Below are positions 13,854 through 16,289 of a stretch of 16,289 nt of DNA, one piece after another (within the stretch, counting starts at the first letter, position 1; the number at the start of each line of letters is the position of its first letter). Source of the stretch: Betaproteobacteria bacterium (GTDB taxonomy: Bacteria > Pseudomonadota > Gammaproteobacteria > Burkholderiales > Casimicrobiaceae). The stretch is from the NCBI GenBank assembly GCA_003153335.1, contig PLYG01000378.1, forward strand, positions 1 to 16,289. Direction: 5' to 3'. The position numbers and the translations under genes are program-made. The notes under the pieces were generated by a model, which had not been told where the DNA came from, did not search any database, and was given only the letters and a program-made list of their open reading frames with translations.

Positions 13854-14331
13854 TCGATGGCTTCCGCTTCCGTTGCTACCCCACAAGACCCTGACCTATA
13901 CGCAGTACAAGGCACGACGGGCGGGTAAGCTCGCCATCACCGTGCTTGCACAATATTCGTCGCAGGAGTGTGCCGCATGCGGCTGCACCCACCCGGATAA
14001 CCGGCCTGAACAGGCCGCGTTCATCTACCAAGACTGCGGCCATGTTGCGCATGCCGATCACAACGCCGCACGGATCATCGCCCGGCGCGGGGTGGCCCTG
14101 ATCCGCAGCGGGACGTGGCAGGCGAAACCAAAGAAGCGCGTGCTGCAGATGCGCGCCAAGCAACAGCAAGCGGTAGGGCCGAAACGGTCCGAACCGGTGG
14201 GCCAACACCCGCCAACGTCTGTGGAGACCAGGGTAAGACGTGGCGGCGGTAACGCCGCTGCGCGCAGGTCGGCGAAGCAGAAAACTCTGGTGGCAACTCC
14301 AGAAACCCCCACCTCAACGCATCCGCGTTAG
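13850..14331 (+). pseudogene. tnpB: TnpB RNA-guided nuclease, internally deleted
   Basis: TnpB is the small RuvC-type nuclease of IS200/IS605 elements, guided by omega RNA from the element's right end. Here only the first 14 residues remain at the start (MIDGFRFRCYPTRP, then a stop). Another frame then gives the C-terminal part from about 13888: TYTQYKARRAGKLAITVLAQ, ECAACGCTHPDNR, then FIYQDCGHVAHADHNAARII. About 250 residues with the first two RuvC motifs are missing. The last RuvC Asp (ADHNAAR) remains. The zinc ribbon is damaged: CxxC is present, but the second pair reads YQDC with Tyr for Cys. The protein cannot be active. An open frame from a TTG at 13873 covers the C-terminal part. Confidence 0.8.
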
Positions 14332-14347
14332 GTGGCGGGAGTGTTCA
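14110..14347 (+). ncRNA. Putative TnpB omega RNA region at the right end
   Basis: In TnpB elements the guide RNA scaffold overlaps the 3' end of tnpB and ends at the element border. This stretch has a perfect hairpin GCGGCG-GTAA-CGCCGC (14243-14258) and the terminal hairpin at 14309-14335. A guide would be the roughly 20 bases after 14347. Predicted from position and structure only. Confidence 0.4.
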
Positions 14348-14517
14348 TCATTCAGCTCTTCAGTGCTGCCGCGTTCGCGCCGCTCTTTGCCGCGTGGACT
14401 TTGACGATAGCGGCGCCACTGGGCGCGCTCCAGTTCCTGGAGCGTCGCGAGAACCTGCGGGCGCCAGCCGGGGAGGGCGGTGTGATGGAGCCGGTGCTGC
14501 CGCGACCCAAATCCTGA
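14332..14517 (+). CDS. Possible gene remnant with one membrane segment
   Basis: After the element, an open frame reads IIQLFSAAAFAPLFAAWTLT and onward, with one hydrophobic segment, then ALQFLERRENLRAPAGEGGV and a stop at 14517. Third codon positions are strongly G/C-rich, more so than on the opposite strand, which suggests it was once coding. The 5' end is lost in the element border; no start codon or ribosome-binding site is convincing. No family recognised. Confidence 0.3.
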   Translation: MAGVFIIQLFSAAAFAPLFAAWTLTIAAPLGALQFLERRENLRAPAGEGGVMEPVLPRPKS

Positions 14518-14543
14518 TTTCGCCGGTGGCCTAGCGTTTGAGT

Positions 14544-14557
14544 CAGGCAATTGTCTG
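14544..14557. promoter_or_regulatory. Near-perfect 14-bp palindrome, candidate operator
   Basis: CAGGCAATTGTCTG is symmetric except for one base pair and abuts TATCAT (14558-14563), a plausible -10 box, 76 bases before the regulator gene. It fits an autoregulatory site of an XRE dimer. Confidence 0.4.
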
Positions 14558-14632
14558 TATCATCAAACCGAACATCCGGACCAGCCTTGCCGCGCGCTCG
14601 ACTTCGAGAACGTGGCCCATAGAGACAAAGAA

Positions 14633-14959
14633 ATGGCAGCTACCCTATTTGGCGAAAAATTGCGCGAACTACGCAAGGAGCGACGGTGGTCGCTTGATGA
14701 TCTGGCCGCGCGCATCGGCTCTTCGAAGTCCCATCTCTCCAGCATCGAGACCGGGCGCACGCGCGACCCATCGGTGAGTGTGATGCAAAAGCTCGCGGCT
14801 ACCTTCGAGGTCAGTCTCGACTTCTTGTTCGACACAGAGGCCACGACGCCTGACGGCCCGGATGATCGTGCCTTCATTACCCGGTACCGCCAACTCGATC
14901 CGACCGTGCGCGCCAAAGTGCGCGCCACGGCGCGATTGTTCAAAGGAGCTTCATCGTGA
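14633..14959 (+). CDS. Cro/C1-type (XRE) transcriptional regulator
   Basis: 108 residues from ATG 14633 (a GTG at 14612 is also possible). The helix-turn-helix is textbook: KLRELRKERRWSLDDLAARI, then GSSKSHLSSIETGRTRDPSV and QKLAATFEVSLDFLF. The C-terminal third (DDRAFITRYRQLDPTVRAKV) is a helix likely used for dimerisation. It leads a compact operon: its TGA overlaps the GTG of the RNase H-fold gene. A palindrome at 14544-14557 upstream is a likely operator, so I infer that it controls its own operon. Short XRE proteins with such a tail are common in prophage and island modules. Confidence 0.85.
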   Translation: MAATLFGEKLRELRKERRWSLDDLAARIGSSKSHLSSIETGRTRDPSVSVMQKLAATFEVSLDFLFDTEATTPDGPDDRAFITRYRQLDPTVRAKVRATARLFKGASS

Positions 14960-15471
14960 GTGCACAAGTAGCGCAAGCAGCGCCGGGCGTGACCACCATC
15001 TGGGCCATTGCCGCGCAATACAAGCTCTGGTTTGACGGCAGTGCCAGCGAAGGCGGCAACGGTCATTTGGCCTGCGGATTCGTGGTCGAGGCGCCGGACG
15101 GCGCCAAGCATCGCGCGCCATTCACCTTCGGCACTGGGACCAACAATGTTGCTGAATATGCCGCACTGCTCGCGGGCCTGCGCTACCTGCTGGAGACCAT
15201 CACGATCAAGCCCGCATGGTTGAAAGTCTACGGCGACAGCATGCGGGTCATCAATCAGGTTTGGGGCGGCTGGAAGGTCAAGGCGCCGCACCTGCGACCC
15301 CTGCAGGCCGAGGCCCGGTCGCTGCTCGGCAAACTCGCTGCCGCCGGCGTCCATTGCACCGGCGAATGGATCAGGCGTGACATGAACACGGAAGCCGACG
15401 GGTTGTGTCGGGAGGCGATGAAGTGCGCGACATCGGCGGTGCCCTATGCCGCGAACGAGGCTGCGGTATGA
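14956..15471 (+). CDS. RNase H-fold protein, RNase HI-like
   Basis: 171 residues. The RNase H fold cleaves RNA in RNA-DNA hybrids with two metal ions. The catalytic acids are in place: Asp27 (LWFDGSASEGG), Glu67 (NNVAEYAALLAGLRYLL), Asp94 (VYGDSMRVINQVWG) and Asp148 (MNTEADGLCREAM). The NNVAEY and GDS-VI-Q patterns put it in the RNase HI-like (RVT_3) group often found on plasmids, phages and archaea, lacking the basic handle of E. coli RnhA. The GTG start overlaps the previous stop (GTGA), with AAGGAG upstream. Next to a regulator and a membrane scaffold protein its role is unclear; it might process hybrids during replication or transfer of a mobile element. Confidence 0.8.
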   Translation: MSAQVAQAAPGVTTIWAIAAQYKLWFDGSASEGGNGHLACGFVVEAPDGAKHRAPFTFGTGTNNVAEYAALLAGLRYLLETITIKPAWLKVYGDSMRVINQVWGGWKVKAPHLRPLQAEARSLLGKLAAAGVHCTGEWIRRDMNTEADGLCREAMKCATSAVPYAANEAAV

Positions 15472-15503
15472 CCAAGACATCAGCGAAGGATTGCAATTCA
15501 TGA
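15468..15503 (+). CDS. 11-codon micro-ORF bridging two genes
   Basis: MTKTSAKDCNS. Its ATG overlaps the RNase H-fold stop (ATGA) and its TGA overlaps the next start (ATGA). It probably serves to carry ribosomes across the gap rather than to make a functional peptide. Confidence 0.35.
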   Translation: MTKTSAKDCNS

Positions 15504-16289
15504 GTAGCGGGAATCAGAGGCAACGGCGGGGGAACGGTGCTGGGGTGGTCGATTGGCGCCAGCAGGGGCAACGCAAGACTGCCGGCCCGGAGCGCGAATA
15601 TCTCCACGCGTTCGACGCTGATGCCCGAGCCTCTGGCCGCACCCGCGCGGCGGGTGGCTATGACGGATCGCGGGCTCGGGCCCACGATCACGACCAGTTC
15701 CGGCCGGAACCGCCGGAGCCTTCCAAGACGGGGGCGCCGGAAGCGGTTGTTGTCGCGCGCCGGCGGTCGTTGCCGGTTGGGCGGAAGGTCACCATTGGGG
15801 CGGCTGCGCTGTTGCTCGTCTATCTGGCCACCTTCACTGTCGAGGCCGGCTATCGCGGCGTGGTGACCACGCTCGGCAAGGCTCAGCCCGAAGTGCTGGC
15901 CGAAGGTCTGCATTTTGTCGTCCCGCTGTTGCAGCGGGTGCATAAGGGCAGCGTCCAGATTGCCGAATCCGAAGCTGTGGTGTCCGCGCTCTCGAAGGAG
16001 GGCGATGTCATCGCCGTCAAGATCGCGATCAATTTTCACAACGATCCGGTGCAGCTCGCCAACCTTTTCCGGGATATTGGCTTCGATGCGGTCGAGGCAA
16101 AGATCGTTCGTCCCACGGTGCAGAACGCACCCGAAGCGGTGTTCGGACAGCGCGCTACCGGCGAACTGATCGCCAAGCGGCGCGAGGTCGGCGAAGAGAT
16201 GAAAGCGGTGATCGCTGAACGGTTGTTGCGCCGGGGGATCAAGCTCGACGAGTTCACGGCGACGTACGACTTGCCGGCGGCGACGCTCA
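15500..16289 (+). CDS. SPFH/band-7 (prohibitin-like) membrane protein, partial
   Basis: 263 residues are visible and the frame is open at the window end. Residues 1-93 are hydrophilic, rich in Arg/Gln/Pro and probably disordered in the cytoplasm. One membrane segment (about 95-113, VTIGAAALLLVYLATFTV) is followed by the SPFH domain: EAGYRGVVTTLGKAQPEVLA, EGLHFVVPLLQRVHKGSVQI, and later VRPTVQNAPEAVF, the RATGELIAKRREVG helix and LLRRGIKLDEFTATYDLP. SPFH proteins oligomerise into membrane rings or microdomains and often regulate proteases (HflK/HflC) or organise complexes. The N-terminal extension is longer than in HflC or stomatins. The ATG overlaps the micro-ORF stop; GAAGGA lies about 10 bases upstream. 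Confidence 0.85.
   Translation, partial: MSSGNQRQRRGNGAGVVDWRQQGQRKTAGPEREYLHAFDADARASGRTRAAGGYDGSRARAHDHDQFRPEPPEPSKTGAPEAVVVARRRSLPVGRKVTIGAAALLLVYLATFTVEAGYRGVVTTLGKAQPEVLAEGLHFVVPLLQRVHKGSVQIAESEAVVSALSKEGDVIAVKIAINFHNDPVQLANLFRDIGFDAVEAKIVRPTVQNAPEAVFGQRATGELIAKRREVGEEMKAVIAERLLRRGIKLDEFTATYDLPAATL

Larger units (their letters stand above)
13833..14347 (+). mobile_element. Decayed IS200/IS605-group (TnpB-only) element
   Basis: The left end near 13833 carries a TATACT box (13838-13843) just before the tnpB start. The right end is a hairpin CCACCT/AGGTGG with inner AACGC/GCGTT (14309-14335), ending near GTGTTCA (14341-14347). No tnpA is present. Borders are estimates from gene content and hairpin position. 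Confidence 0.6.

Noticed and set aside
14531..14548. Similarity of GCCTAGCG...AGTCA to the bases before the HEARO hairpin (11166-11183)
   Set aside because: An 8-base and a 5-base match with unequal spacing is weak; probably chance, though a target-site comparison would be easy.
14563..15501. 312-codon reverse-strand open frame
   Set aside because: Opposes the clear regulator and RNase H-fold genes, whose catalytic residues are intact; no domain character.

Overview
GC-rich DNA from the chromosome or a large mobile element of a proteobacterium. An IS21-type element, a DUF5648 secreted protein, bacterial lipoproteins and an IscB/HEARO locus together fit Beta- or Gammaproteobacteria; I cannot name a genus. 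The window reads as an accessory region: many small orphan genes, insertion-sequence debris, a tyrosine recombinase and abrupt shifts in base composition. I see no rRNA, tRNA or CRISPR array.

Layout. 1-543: right end of an IS21-family element (3' part of istB plus terminal repeats), which has cut off the 5' end of the next gene. 489-2166: hypothetical genes, a DUF4236 gene lying antisense, and a small Cro/C1-type regulator behind an AT-rich leader. 2306-3472: a mosaic TPR-like/helix-hairpin-helix protein. 3566-4075: a lipoprotein flanked by a 23-bp direct repeat. 4402-6152: a small reverse-strand ORF and a secreted InlB-like/fibronectin/DUF5648 protein. 6559-7266: three tightly packed small genes. 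7417-10935: a RecD2-type helicase whose Walker A motif is interrupted by a 358-residue intein.

11188-12865: a HEARO/omega RNA, a protein reduced to the IscB N-terminal PLMP (RRXRR) domain, and a tyrosine recombinase, all close together on one strand. 13001-13552: a secreted HNH-like nuclease. 13685-14347: a frameshifted lipoprotein gene interrupted by a decayed TnpB element. 14633 to the end: a compact operon of a Cro/C1-type regulator, an RNase H-fold protein, an 11-codon micro-ORF and an SPFH/band-7 membrane protein, joined by overlapping stop/start codons.

The strongest unusual feature is the intein. It starts with Ala instead of Cys and carries Trp in block B, Cys in block F and Thr next to the terminal His-Asn, which is the signature of class 3 inteins. 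It sits between the Walker A Lys and Thr, so the helicase should lack ATPase activity until splicing occurs. Its second LAGLIDADG motif has Gly where the catalytic acid should be, so its homing endonuclease is probably dead. The second notable feature is the HEARO RNA kept upstream of a PLMP-only protein and a recombinase, with a second OMEGA-type relic (TnpB) 2.3 kb downstream.
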